Shown here: positions 34,168 through 41,997 of the stretch, one piece after another
How the letters are laid out: each line of letters begins with the position of its first letter
Position numbering within the stretch: the stretch's first letter is position 1
Assembly: GCA_002027195.1 (NCBI GenBank)
Contig: MWJO01000078.1
Location: 1-41,997 of the forward strand
Source of the DNA: Streptomyces sp. GKU 895
GTDB taxonomy: Bacteria > Actinomycetota > Actinomycetes > Streptomycetales > Streptomycetaceae
DNA length: 41,997 nucleotides
Direction of reading: 5' to 3'
Position numbers and translations under genes: made by a program
Notes under the pieces: generated by a model
What the model was told of the DNA's origin: nothing
The model's database searches: none
What the model saw: only the letters and a program-made list of their open reading frames with translations

Positions 34168-34198
34168 AAGGGCCACCCCCGTCACAGGGGTGGCCCTT
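34168..34198 (-). terminator. rho gene terminator
   Basis: AAGGGCCACCCC (34168-34179) and GGGGTGGCCCTT (34187-34198) form a perfect 12-bp stem with a seven-base loop, starting 15 bases after the rho stop and followed by TTTCT on the transcribed strand. Confidence 0.85.
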
Positions 34199-34213
34199 CG
34201 CTGAAGACGTGCG

Positions 34214-36220
34214 TCAGTCGCCGTTGCCGGGCGTCGGCGTGGTCTTCTGGATCTGCATCAGGAACTCGACGTTCGACTTCGTCTGCTTCATCTTGTCGAG
34301 GAGCAGCTCGATGGCCTGCTGCTGGTCGAGCGCGTGCAGCACACGGCGCAGCTTCCAGACGACCGCCAGCTCCTCGTTGCCGAGGAGGATCTCTTCCTTA
34401 CGGGTACCGGACGCGTCCACGTCCACCGCCGGGAAGATGCGCTTGTCGGCGAGCTTCCGGTCGAGCTTGAGCTCCATGTTGCCGGTGCCCTTGAACTCCT
34501 CGAAGATCACCTCGTCCATGCGGGACCCGGTGTCCACCAGGGCGGTGGCGAGGATGGTCAGCGAACCGCCGTCCTCGATGTTGCGGGCCGCACCGAAGAA
34601 GCGCTTCGGCGGGTACAGGGCGGTCGAGTCGACACCACCGGACAGGATGCGGCCGGAGGCCGGGGCGGCGAGGTTGTACGCACGGCCCAGACGCGTGATC
34701 GAGTCGAGCAGCACGACCACGTCGTGGCCCAGCTCCACCAGGCGCTTGGCGCGCTCGATGGCGAGCTCGGCGACCGTGGTGTGGTCCTCGGCCGGGCGGT
34801 CGAAGGTCGAGGAGATGACCTCGCCCTTGACCGACCGCTGCATGTCGGTGACCTCTTCCGGACGCTCGTCGACCAGGACGACCATCAGGTGGCACTCGGG
34901 GTTGTTGTGCGTGATCGCGTTGGCGATCGCCTGCATGATCATGGTCTTGCCGGTCTTCGGCGGGGCCACGATCAGACCACGCTGGCCCTTACCGATGGGC
35001 GACACGAGGTCGATGATGCGGGTCGTGAGCACACCCGGGTCCGTCTCCAGGCGGAGGCGGTCCTGCGGGTACAGCGGGGTGAGCTTGTTGAACTCCGGGC
35101 GGCCGCGGCCGTGTTCGGGCGCCATGCCGTTGACGGAGTCCAGGCGGACCAGCGCGTTGAACTTCTCGCGCCGCTCGCCTTCCTTGGGCTGGCGGACCGC
35201 GCCGGTGACGTGGTCACCCTTGCGCAGGCCGTTCTTGCGGACCTGGGCGAGGGAGACGTACACGTCGTTGGGACCCGGCAGGTAGCCCGACGTACGGATG
35301 AAGGCGTAGTTGTCGAGGATGTCCAGGATGCCCGCTACGGGGATCAGGACGTCGTCGTCGGCGAGCTGCGGCTCGGCGGCGCCGATCTCGTCACGGCCAC
35401 GACGGCCACGACGGTCCCGGTAGCGGCCGCGACGGCCACGGCGGCCGCCCTCGAAGTCGTCGTCGTCCTGCGGGCCGGCATTGCGGTCCTGACGGCCGCC
35501 GCCCTGCTGCTGACCCTGCTGCTGGCCGCGCTGGCCGCCGCCCTGCTGGTCGTCGCCCTTGCCGCGGCGGTCGCGGTCACGGCCGCCACGGTCGCGGTCC
35601 TGACGGTCGCCGCGGTCACGGCGGTCGCGACGGCCCTGACGGCCGTCGGCGTCACCCGCGTCGCCCTTGGCCTCGCCCTGCGCCTGCGGGGCGGGCGTCT
35701 CGGCCTTCGGCTCGCTCTTCGCCTCGGCGGTCACCGTCTCCGGGCTGCCGGCGTCGGCGGTCGCGCGGCGACGGCGGCGCTCGACGGGAGCGTCGTCGGA
35801 GGCCGGCTGGCCGGGGATCTCGATCTGCTGCTGGGCCACGGCCTTCTCGGCGGGGGCCTCCGCCTTCGCGTCCGCCTTCTTCTCGGCGGCCTCGCCGGTG
35901 CGGGCCTTGGAGGTGGCGCGGCGCTTGGGCTTGGTCTCGGTGGCGTCGCCCGCGGCGGCCGCAGCCTTGGGGGCGGCGGCACCTCCCCCGGCCTGCGCCT
36001 CCTTGATGACCTCGATCAGCTGGCTCTTGCGCATGCGCGCGGTGCCCCTGATGCCGAGGCCGGATGCGACCTGCTGCAGCTCGGCCAGCACCATGCCCTC
36101 GAGGCCGGTACCGCGGCGCCGCCGGGAGCCGGCACCGGTGGCAGGCGCGGAGGCGTCCGTGGCGGGCGCGGCAGCGGTCTCCTCGACACGTGCGCCCATC
36201 AGATCGGTGGTGTCGCTCAC
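34214..36220 (-). CDS. rho: transcription termination factor Rho
   Basis: Rho is the hexameric RNA helicase that ends transcription. The 668-residue product has an N-terminal Rho-N region (about 40-80), then about 200 residues rich in Arg, Asp, Gln and Gly (RDRRDRGDRQDRDRGGRD) typical of actinobacteria, the RNA-binding cold-shock-like domain (ADDDVLIPVAGILDILDNYAFIRTSGY), and the ATPase core with P-loop PPKTGKT, VVVLLDSITRLGRA (Walker B), and the Q/R loops. The extra disordered domain helps loading on structured GC-rich RNA. GTG 36220 follows AAGGA. The 408-base upstream gap has a long leader with repeats. A strong terminator follows the gene. Confidence 0.97.
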   Translation of the reverse strand: MSDTTDLMGARVEETAAAPATDASAPATGAGSRRRRGTGLEGMVLAELQQVASGLGIRGTARMRKSQLIEVIKEAQAGGGAAAPKAAAAAGDATETKPKRRATSKARTGEAAEKKADAKAEAPAEKAVAQQQIEIPGQPASDDAPVERRRRRATADAGSPETVTAEAKSEPKAETPAPQAQGEAKGDAGDADGRQGRRDRRDRGDRQDRDRGGRDRDRRGKGDDQQGGGQRGQQQGQQQGGGRQDRNAGPQDDDDFEGGRRGRRGRYRDRRGRRGRDEIGAAEPQLADDDVLIPVAGILDILDNYAFIRTSGYLPGPNDVYVSLAQVRKNGLRKGDHVTGAVRQPKEGERREKFNALVRLDSVNGMAPEHGRGRPEFNKLTPLYPQDRLRLETDPGVLTTRIIDLVSPIGKGQRGLIVAPPKTGKTMIMQAIANAITHNNPECHLMVVLVDERPEEVTDMQRSVKGEVISSTFDRPAEDHTTVAELAIERAKRLVELGHDVVVLLDSITRLGRAYNLAAPASGRILSGGVDSTALYPPKRFFGAARNIEDGGSLTILATALVDTGSRMDEVIFEEFKGTGNMELKLDRKLADKRIFPAVDVDASGTRKEEILLGNEELAVVWKLRRVLHALDQQQAIELLLDKMKQTKSNVEFLMQIQKTTPTPGNGD

Positions 36221-36628
36221 GAAGGGTCCTTCCCTGGAGCGGACGTCGGCCTGTCTGGCTCGGCGACCGGTTGTGCTGTCCGACGTCGGTCCCATCCTTG
36301 TGGACCGTGCCGGGGCGGTGGTCCGCCTGGGCGGCGGAGGAATCTGGTGATGGCGTTTCCCAGAGCAGTGACACCGACTGGCTGTGTCACACGGCTCGGT
36401 CACACCGGTTCCGGAGCGTGCCCGGCAAGTCGCTCAGTGCTCGCGTACGAGGTACTGCCCGCGTACGTCGTACGAAACACAGTGCGGCTTGGGAGGCTCC
36501 CGGAAGAATGTCTGTCCCGGACGGGGACGTGAAGCACCTCGCCATGGTGGGGTCGGGTGCAGACTTGAGATTAACACTACCGGATCCAACAAACATTCCC
36601 CCTCTCGAAATCCGGCAACCGAACGCAT
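36221..36628 (-). promoter_or_regulatory. rho leader region (about 350 nt) with repeats
   Basis: The 408 bases between thrB and rho hold no supported gene. GGGAAT (36600-36595) and GTT (36575-36573) are 19 bases apart, near the sigma-R pattern; TAGTGT (36581-36576, minus) is a possible -10 instead. GTGACAC/GTGTCAC (36368-36374, 36384-36390) is a 7-bp inverted repeat, with a related GGTCACACC at 36399-36407. Around 36444-36475 GTACG occurs several times. A long leader suits Rho autoregulation. A 69-codon ORF (36596-36387) lies within it. Confidence 0.5.
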
Positions 36629-37558
36629 TCAGATGTCACCGGCGGGTGCGAGCGGCAGCACGCTCGCACCCTGGGCATCCAGTTCGAGCCGGTTGGCGGC
36701 CCATCCCTCACCCGCGAGGTGGGCCACCTTGTCGGCGCTGGCCTCGTCGACCAGCGCGAGAACCGTGGGTCCGGCGCCGGAAATCACCGCCGGAACTCCG
36801 TCCGCCCTCAAGCGCTCCACGAGCGCGGCACTCTCCGGCATGGCCGGAGCCCGGTATTCCTGGTGGAGCCGGTCCTCGGTGGCGGGCAGCAGCAGCTCGG
36901 GGCTCCGGGTGAGGGCCTCGACGAGCAGGGCGGCGCGGCCCGCGTTGGCGGCGGCGTCGACGTGCGGCACGGTGCGCGGGAGGAGACCGCGGGCGGTCTC
37001 CGTCAGAACCGGCTTACCGGGCACGAAAACCACCGGAACGATGGAATCGGCGGGCTCCAGCCTGATGGCCCGGGCGGCGCCGGCCTCCATCCAGGCGATG
37101 GTGAAGCCGCCGAGCAGACACGGCGCGACGTTGTCGGGGTGGCCCTCGATCTCGGTCGCCAGCTCCAGGAGCGCGGCGTCGTCGAGCTTGGACTCGCCGC
37201 CTATGGTCACGGCACGCGCGGCGACGATGCCGGCGCAGATGGCGGCGGAGGAGGAGCCGAGGCCCCGGCCGTGCGGGATGCGGTTGGCGCACACGATCTC
37301 GAGGCCGCGCGGCTGTCCGCCGAGCAGGTCGAAGGCGGTGCGCAGGGACCGTACGAGCAGGTGCTTCTCGTCGCGCGGGAGGGTCTCGCTGCCCTCACCC
37401 GCGATGTCGATGTGCAGCCCTGAGTCGGCCACCCGGACGACGACGTCGTCGTAGAGCCCCAGCGACAGGCCGAGGGCGTCGAAGCCCGGGCCGAGGTTGG
37501 CGCTGGTGGCGGGGACGCGCACCCGGACGGCGGCGGCGCGGAACGCTGGACCGGCCAT
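36629..37558 (-). CDS. thrB: homoserine kinase
   Basis: ThrB phosphorylates homoserine, the step before threonine synthase. The 309-residue product is a GHMP kinase with VRVRVPATSANLGPGFDALGLSLGLYD at the N-terminus and the phosphate loop GRGLGSSSAAICAG, and AVISGAGPTVLAL near the C-terminus. ATG 37558 (MAGPAFRAAA) gives the family length; AAGGAG lies 12 bases upstream, a wide spacing. The 265-base gap to thrC contains no gene, so thrB may have a separate promoter. The pathway runs hom to thrB to thrC, with all three here in one direction. Confidence 0.96.
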   Translation of the reverse strand: MAGPAFRAAAVRVRVPATSANLGPGFDALGLSLGLYDDVVVRVADSGLHIDIAGEGSETLPRDEKHLLVRSLRTAFDLLGGQPRGLEIVCANRIPHGRGLGSSSAAICAGIVAARAVTIGGESKLDDAALLELATEIEGHPDNVAPCLLGGFTIAWMEAGAARAIRLEPADSIVPVVFVPGKPVLTETARGLLPRTVPHVDAAANAGRAALLVEALTRSPELLLPATEDRLHQEYRAPAMPESAALVERLRADGVPAVISGAGPTVLALVDEASADKVAHLAGEGWAANRLELDAQGASVLPLAPAGDI

Positions 37559-37823
37559 CGCTCGATGACTCTCCTTGAGCTGCGTGATTGTCGAAGACAT
37601 TCGATACGTACGTGGAGACCCCGCGGGCCGCGGAGATGACGCGGCTCCCGGCCATGCGCTCGGGCATATGCGGCGGGCGGGTTCGGTACAGCCTATCGAA
37701 GGAAGGTTCTGTGGCGACATAGGGCGCACAGGAGGCGCACGATGCGTGTCGTAAGCCCCCTGTGCACCCCCTGTGGGGATGCCGCCGTGCGGCGGTTGTC
37801 CGCCCCGGTTCTACGCCGGTGTC

Positions 37824-38882
37824 TTACGCCAGTCCGAGGCGCTCGGCGGCCGTCGCCGCGTCGACCGGGACGGTGACGGGCTGCGGCGCGCCCGCGACGG
37901 CCCAGTCGGGGTCCTTCAGGCCGTTGCCGGTGACCGTGCAGACGATGGTCTGCCCCGGGTCGACCAGGCCCTGCTCGGCGGCCTTGAGCAGACCAGCCAC
38001 GGACGCGGCCGAGGCGGGCTCGACGAAGACGCCCTCCTGCGCGGCCAACAGACGGTAGGCGCGCAGGATCTCACGGTCCGTCACCTCGTCGATGAGACCG
38101 CCGGACTCGTCGCGCGCGGCGAGCGCGTACTGCCAGGACGCCGGGTTGCCGATGCGGATGGCGGTGGCGATCGTCGACGGGTCCTTGACGACCTCGCCGC
38201 GCACGATCGGGGCGCTGCCGGAGGCCTGGAAGCCCCACATGCGGGGGGTCTTGGCGGCGATGCCGTCGGCGGCGTACTCCTTGTACCCCTTCCAGTACGC
38301 GGTGATGTTGCCCGCGTTGCCGACCGGCAGGACGTGGAGGTCGGGGGCGTCGCCGAGCATGTCCACGATCTCGAAGGCGGCGGTCTTCTGGCCCTCGATA
38401 CGCACCGGGTTGACCGAATTGACCAGCGCCACGGGGTAGTTGTCGCTGAGCGAGCGGGCGAGGGTGAGGCAGTCGTCGAAGTTGCCGTCGACCTGGAGGA
38501 TCTTGGCGCCGTGCACGAGGGCCTGGCCCATCTTGCCGAGCGCGATCTTGCCCTGCGGCACGAGCACGGCGGAGACCATGCCCGCGCGCACCGCGTAGGC
38601 GGCGGCGGAGGCGGAGGTGTTGCCGGTGGAGGCGCAGATGACCGCCTTGGCGCCCTCCTCCTTGGCCCGCGTGATGGCCATGGTCATGCCGCGGTCCTTG
38701 AAGGAGCCCGTCGGGTTCGCGCCCTCGACCTTGAGGTGGACCTCGCAGCCCGTGCGCTCGGAGAGCACCTGCGCGGGCACGAGGGGCGTGCCGCCCTCGC
38801 GGAGCGTCACGACCGGGGTGCTGTCGGAGACGGGCAGCCGGTCCCGGTACTCCTCGATGATTCCGCGCCACTGGTGGGTCAT
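37824..38882 (-). CDS. thrC: threonine synthase
   Basis: ThrC converts O-phosphohomoserine to threonine with PLP. The 352-residue product has the PLP lysine K62 in PTGSFKDRGMTMA, ASTGNTSASAAAYA for phosphate binding, and VGNAGNITAYWKGYKE with CTVTGNGLKDPD near the end. It is the short form typical of actinobacteria. ATG 38882 lies six bases after the hom stop, and its AAGGAG overlaps that stop. Co-transcription with hom is therefore near certain. Confidence 0.97.
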   Translation of the reverse strand: MTHQWRGIIEEYRDRLPVSDSTPVVTLREGGTPLVPAQVLSERTGCEVHLKVEGANPTGSFKDRGMTMAITRAKEEGAKAVICASTGNTSASAAAYAVRAGMVSAVLVPQGKIALGKMGQALVHGAKILQVDGNFDDCLTLARSLSDNYPVALVNSVNPVRIEGQKTAAFEIVDMLGDAPDLHVLPVGNAGNITAYWKGYKEYAADGIAAKTPRMWGFQASGSAPIVRGEVVKDPSTIATAIRIGNPASWQYALAARDESGGLIDEVTDREILRAYRLLAAQEGVFVEPASAASVAGLLKAAEQGLVDPGQTIVCTVTGNGLKDPDWAVAGAPQPVTVPVDAATAAERLGLA

Positions 38883-38888
38883 TGCTGG

Positions 38889-40181
38889 TTACTCTCCTTC
38901 AACCCGCATGATGCTGGCGACACCGCGCACGGTGTCGAGCTTGCGCAGCGCCTCGACGGTCCCGGACAGGGAGGCGTCGGAGGCCCGGTGGGTGACGACG
39001 ACGAGGGAGGCCTCGCCGTCCTTGCCCGTCTGGCGAACCGTATCGATGGACACGCCGTGCTCGGCGAACACGGTGGCCACCTGGGCGAGAACACCCGGTT
39101 TGTCCGCCACGTCGAGGCTGATGTGGTACCGCGTGACGACCTCGCCCATGCCCGAGACGGGAAGGGCCGCGTACGCGGACTCGCCGGGACCGGTCGCGCC
39201 GTTGAGCCGGTTGCGGCAGACGGCGACGAGGTCGCCGAGGACTGCGGAGGCGGTCGGGGCGCCGCCGGCGCCGGGACCGTAGAACATGAGCTGCCCGGCC
39301 GCGTCGGACTCCACGAACACGGCGTTGTACGCGCCGCGCACGGAGGCGAGCGGGTGGGTGAGCGGAATCATGGCCGGATGCACGCGAGCCGTCACCGAGC
39401 CCCCGTCCTCGGCGCGCTCGCAGATGGCGAGCAGCTTGATGGTGCAGCCCATGTTCTTCGCGGAGGCGAAGTCGGCGGCGGTGACCTCGGTCATGCCCTC
39501 GCGGTAGACGTCGTCGAGGCGCACGCGCGTGTGGAAGGCGATACCGGCAAGGATGGCGGCCTTGGCGGCGGCGTCGAAACCCTCGACGTCGGCGGTCGGG
39601 TCGGCCTCCGCGTACCCGAGGGCGGTGGCCTCGTCGAGGGCCTCCTGGTAGCCGGCCCCCGTGGAGTCCATCTTGTCGAGGATGAAGTTGGTCGTGCCGT
39701 TGACGATCCCCAGCACCCGGTTGACCTTGTCGCCGGCGAGGGACTCGCGCAGCGGGCGGATCAGCGGGATGGCGCCGGCGACGGCGGCCTCGTAGTAGAG
39801 GTCGGCGTCGTGGTCCTCGGCGGCCTTGTGGAGGGCGGCGCCGTCCTGGGCGAGGAGGGCCTTGTTGGCGGAGACGACCGAGGCGCCGTGCTCGAAGGCG
39901 GTGGTGATGAGGGTGCGGGCGGGCTCGATGCCGCCGATGACCTCGACGATGACGTCGATGTCCCCGCGTTTGACGAGGGCGGTGGCGTCGGTGGTGACGA
40001 GGGCCGGGTCGATGCCCTCGCGGACCTTGGACGGACGTCGTACCGCGACACCCGCCAGCTCGACGGGGGCGCCGATGCGCGCGGCGAGGTCGTCGGCGTG
40101 CGTCGTCATGATGCGCGCCACCTCTGAGCCGACCACTCCACAGCCCAGCAGCGCCACCTTCAGCGGACGCGTACGCATCAT
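38889..40181 (-). CDS. hom: homoserine dehydrogenase
   Basis: Hom reduces aspartate semialdehyde to homoserine, the branch point to threonine and methionine. The 430-residue product has the NAD(P) site LKVALLGCGVVGSEVAR, VSANKALLAQ, the catalytic region NGTTNFILDKM, and a C-terminal ACT domain (about 350-430, YHISLDVADKPGVLAQVATVFAEHGVSID) for feedback by threonine. ATG 40181 or the next codon 40178 both follow ACGAGG. A 7-bp inverted repeat lies 50-75 bases upstream in the leader. Synonyms in other species include thrA, but this one has no aspartokinase part. Confidence 0.97.
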   Translation of the reverse strand: MMRTRPLKVALLGCGVVGSEVARIMTTHADDLAARIGAPVELAGVAVRRPSKVREGIDPALVTTDATALVKRGDIDVIVEVIGGIEPARTLITTAFEHGASVVSANKALLAQDGAALHKAAEDHDADLYYEAAVAGAIPLIRPLRESLAGDKVNRVLGIVNGTTNFILDKMDSTGAGYQEALDEATALGYAEADPTADVEGFDAAAKAAILAGIAFHTRVRLDDVYREGMTEVTAADFASAKNMGCTIKLLAICERAEDGGSVTARVHPAMIPLTHPLASVRGAYNAVFVESDAAGQLMFYGPGAGGAPTASAVLGDLVAVCRNRLNGATGPGESAYAALPVSGMGEVVTRYHISLDVADKPGVLAQVATVFAEHGVSIDTVRQTGKDGEASLVVVTHRASDASLSGTVEALRKLDTVRGVASIMRVEGE

Positions 40182-40228
40182 CCGACCTCGTTTCCTCATA
40201 CCGTCTACGGTTGGACCAGTCTCACTCA

Positions 40229-40257
40229 CCGGACGGGAGTTTCTACCCTTCGTCCGG
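40229..40257 (-). repeat. 7-bp inverted repeat in the hom leader
   Basis: CCGGACG (40229-40235) and CGTCCGG (40251-40257) are perfect complements with a 15-base loop, 48 bases ahead of the hom start codon. No Thr- or Ile-rich leader peptide is visible, so classical attenuation is not supported. Confidence 0.45.
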
Positions 40258-40282
40258 ATCGTGAGACATCTATTTCATTTGT

Positions 40283-40316
40283 ACGGGGGTGGAAGACAGG
40301 AGATCTTCCACCCCGT
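40283..40316. terminator. terminator between lysA and hom
   Basis: ACGGGGGTGGAAGA (40283-40296) pairs with TCTTCCACCCCGT (40304-40316) through one bulged G and a seven-base loop. It starts 13 bases after the lysA stop. A GGTTTTT tail follows only on the plus strand. Confidence 0.65.
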
Positions 40317-40328
40317 GGTTTTTCGGGC

Positions 40329-41720
40329 TCACCCGACGTCGAGACGCAGAAGGTCCTCCTCCGTCTCGCGCCGGACGATGACCCGCGACTCGCCGTCGCG
40401 CACGGCGACGACCGGCGGCCGCAGCACGTGGTTGTAGTTGCTCGCCATGGATCGGCAGTACGCACCCGTCGCCGGTACGGCGATCAGGTCGCCCGGCGCG
40501 AGGTCGGCGGGCAGGAACGCGTCCTTGACCACGATGTCCCCGCTCTCGCAGTGCTTGCCGACGACGCGGGCGAGCATGGGCTCGGCGTCGGAGGTCCGGG
40601 ACACCAGGACGACGCTGTACTCGGCGTCGTAGAGCGCGGTGCGGATGTTGTCCGACATCCCGCCGTCGACGGAGACGTACGTGCGCAGCCCGTCGAGGGG
40701 CTTGATGGTGCCGACCTCGTAGAGGGTGAACGCGGTGGGCCCGACGATGGCGCGCCCCGGCTCGACGGAGATCCGGGGTGTGCGCAGCTTGGCGGCGTCG
40801 CACTCGCGCGTCACGATCTCGGTGAGCGCCTTGGCGATCTCGTGCGGCTCGCGCGGGTCGTCTTCGCTGGTGTAGGCGATACCGAGCCCACCGCCGAGGT
40901 CGATCTCGGGCAGCTCGACGCCGTGCTCGTCCCGGATGTCCTTGAGCAGCCCGACCACCCGGTGCGCGGCGACCTCGAAGCCGGACATGTCGAAGATCTG
41001 CGAGCCGATGTGGCTGTGGATCCCGATGAGTTCGAGCGAGTCGAGCTGGAGCGCCCGCCGCACGGCTTCCGCGGCCTGCCCTCCGGCCAGCGGAATGCCG
41101 AACTTCTGGTCCTCGTGCGCGGTGGCGATGAACTCGTGGGTGTGTGCCTCGACACCGACGGTGATCCGGATCTGCACGCGCTGCCGCTTGCCGAGTTCGG
41201 CGGCGACGTGGGCGACGCGCACGATCTCCTGGAAGGAGTCGAGAACGATCCGCCCGACACCGGCGCCGATGGCCCGGCGGATCTCGTCCGTCGACTTGTT
41301 GTTGCCGTGGAAGGCGATGCGGTCGGCGGGCATCCCGGCGGAGAGGGCGGTGGCGAGCTCGCCGCCGGAGCAGACGTCGAGGTTGAGCCCCTCTTCGTGC
41401 AGCCAGCGCACGACGGCACGCGACAGGAACGCCTTGCCGGCGTAGAAGACGTCGGCGTCGGCCCCGAAGGCGGTTCGCCAGGCGCGGGCCCGCTCGCGGA
41501 AGTCGGACTCGTCGAGGATGTAGGCGGGGGTGCCGTGCTCCTCGGCGAGCCGGGTGGCGGTGATGCCGCCGACGGTGAGGACGCCGTCCTCGTTGCGCGT
41601 GACCGTCTGGGCCCAGACCTTGGGGTCGAGGGTGTTGAGGTCGGCGGGCGGCGCGGAGTAGTGGCCCTCGGGGAGGACATCGGCGTGACGGGGCCCGGCG
41701 GGGTGGGCGGAACGGCTCAT
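40329..41720 (-). CDS. lysA: diaminopimelate decarboxylase
   Basis: LysA makes lysine from meso-diaminopimelate with PLP. The 463-residue product has the N-terminal PLP barrel with K96 in DVFYAGKAFLS, the glycine loop EIDLGGGLGIAY, EPGRAIVG, the C-terminal catalytic HCESGD, and the family end CRSMASNYN. It has an N-terminal extension of about 45 residues compared with E. coli, as in Streptomyces. ATG 41720 has only a weak ribosome site. The gene lies 17 bases after the argS-like gene and 147 bases before hom, with a hairpin between, so it leads the threonine block. Confidence 0.96.
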   Translation of the reverse strand: MSRSAHPAGPRHADVLPEGHYSAPPADLNTLDPKVWAQTVTRNEDGVLTVGGITATRLAEEHGTPAYILDESDFRERARAWRTAFGADADVFYAGKAFLSRAVVRWLHEEGLNLDVCSGGELATALSAGMPADRIAFHGNNKSTDEIRRAIGAGVGRIVLDSFQEIVRVAHVAAELGKRQRVQIRITVGVEAHTHEFIATAHEDQKFGIPLAGGQAAEAVRRALQLDSLELIGIHSHIGSQIFDMSGFEVAAHRVVGLLKDIRDEHGVELPEIDLGGGLGIAYTSEDDPREPHEIAKALTEIVTRECDAAKLRTPRISVEPGRAIVGPTAFTLYEVGTIKPLDGLRTYVSVDGGMSDNIRTALYDAEYSVVLVSRTSDAEPMLARVVGKHCESGDIVVKDAFLPADLAPGDLIAVPATGAYCRSMASNYNHVLRPPVVAVRDGESRVIVRRETEEDLLRLDVG

Positions 41721-41737
41721 GATCTGTGGCTGGCTCT

Positions 41738-41997
41738 CTAGATGTGGTCGGGTGCGTCGATGCCGAGCAGGGACAGGCCGCCGGCCAGCACCGTCCCGGC
41801 GGCTTCGGCGAGGGCGAGCCGGGCACGGTGGGCGGCCGAGGGTTTCTCGTCACCGCGCGGCAGCACGTCGGGCAGGAGGATGAGCACGGCATCGGCGACG
41901 GTGACGAGGTGCCGGGCGAGACGGTCGGGGGCGCGGTGGGCTGCCGCCTGGGCTAGGACGCGGGGTGGTCGGCGAGTAGCGGGGGGAGGCTGTGGCC
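41738..41997 (-). CDS. argS: arginyl-tRNA synthetase C-terminal anticodon-binding domain, partial
   Basis: Only the last 80 or so residues are in the window. The frame that ends at TAG 41738 reads RVLAQAAAHRAPDRLARHLVTVADAV, then HRARLALAEAAGTVLAGGLSLLGIDAP, which matches the DALR anticodon-binding domain at the end of class I ArgRS. Upstream of about 41962 the same frame turns to Pro/Arg-rich nonsense, while another frame reads LPPLLADHP and then stops. One missing base in the G run 41962-41965 would join them. The gene precedes lysA by 17 bases. The assignment rests on a short stretch, so confidence is moderate. Confidence 0.7.
   Translation of the reverse strand, partial: PQPPPATRRPPRVLAQAAAHRAPDRLARHLVTVADAVLILLPDVLPRGDEKPSAAHRARLALAEAAGTVLAGGLSLLGIDAPDHI

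Noticed and set aside
36387..36596. 69-codon ORF in the rho leader
   Set aside because: No ribosome site and poor codon bias. It may be chance; kept only as a note under the leader.
37773..40127. 784-codon plus-strand frame opposite thrC and hom
   Set aside because: Mirror of real genes on the other strand; low-complexity composition and no start signal.

Overview
The window is high-GC actinobacterial chromosome, almost certainly Streptomyces. The evidence is strong G/C bias at third codon positions, GTG and TTG starts with purine-rich ribosome sites, probable leaderless genes with TANNNT boxes just before the ATG, a chiC-type chitinase promoter with paired 12-bp repeats, and a gene order (nucS, chiS-chiR-chiC, atp operon, glyA, prfA, rpmE, rho, thr, lysA) I recognise from Streptomyces core chromosomes. 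I see no phage, transposase, CRISPR array, tRNA or rRNA gene. This is mostly ordinary core genome, and I did not find a convincing new defence or biosynthetic system.

Left part (1-16 kb), many short units on both strands: an ABC-2 permease; a small zinc-ribbon-like protein; a luciferase-like flavin oxidoreductase; a small SCO5389-like protein; the mismatch endonuclease NucS; a large membrane-anchored ATPase-like protein whose frame is broken twice; a STAS protein; 3-hydroxybutyryl-CoA dehydrogenase; a TetR regulator divergent from a drug-efflux-type ABC pair; a PduO-type cobalamin adenosyltransferase; a membrane protein with a broken frame; and the chitin module chiS-chiR-chiC with two DasR-like operators.

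Middle part (15.6-24 kb): a DUF2550 protein, then the complete F1Fo ATP synthase operon atpIBEFHAGDC on the minus strand. It has stop/start overlaps at atpF-atpH and atpG-atpD, a strong hairpin between atpD and atpC, and a large terminator after atpC.

Right part (24-42 kb), nearly all on the minus strand. In transcription order it reads argS (C-terminal end only), lysA, hom, thrC, thrB, rho, a secreted trypsin-fold protease, an LCP cell-wall enzyme, rpmE, prfA, prmC, a Sua5/YrdC protein, a phosphatase-fold protein, glyA and a WecA/TagO-type enzyme. This joins aspartate-family amino acid synthesis (lysA, hom, thrC, thrB), translation and its maintenance (argS, rpmE, prfA and its methylase prmC, the t6A protein), transcription termination (rho) and envelope glycopolymer assembly (WecA-like, LCP).

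Points worth a second look: three genes have single-base indels in G/C-rich tracts, which suggests sequence errors; the phosphatase-fold protein has serine where the catalytic cysteine should be; rpmE has an exact sigma-R-type promoter; a G/C hairpin repeat is translated as part of the PrmC N-terminus; rho has a leader of about 350 nt; and the protease gene sits between two strong terminators.
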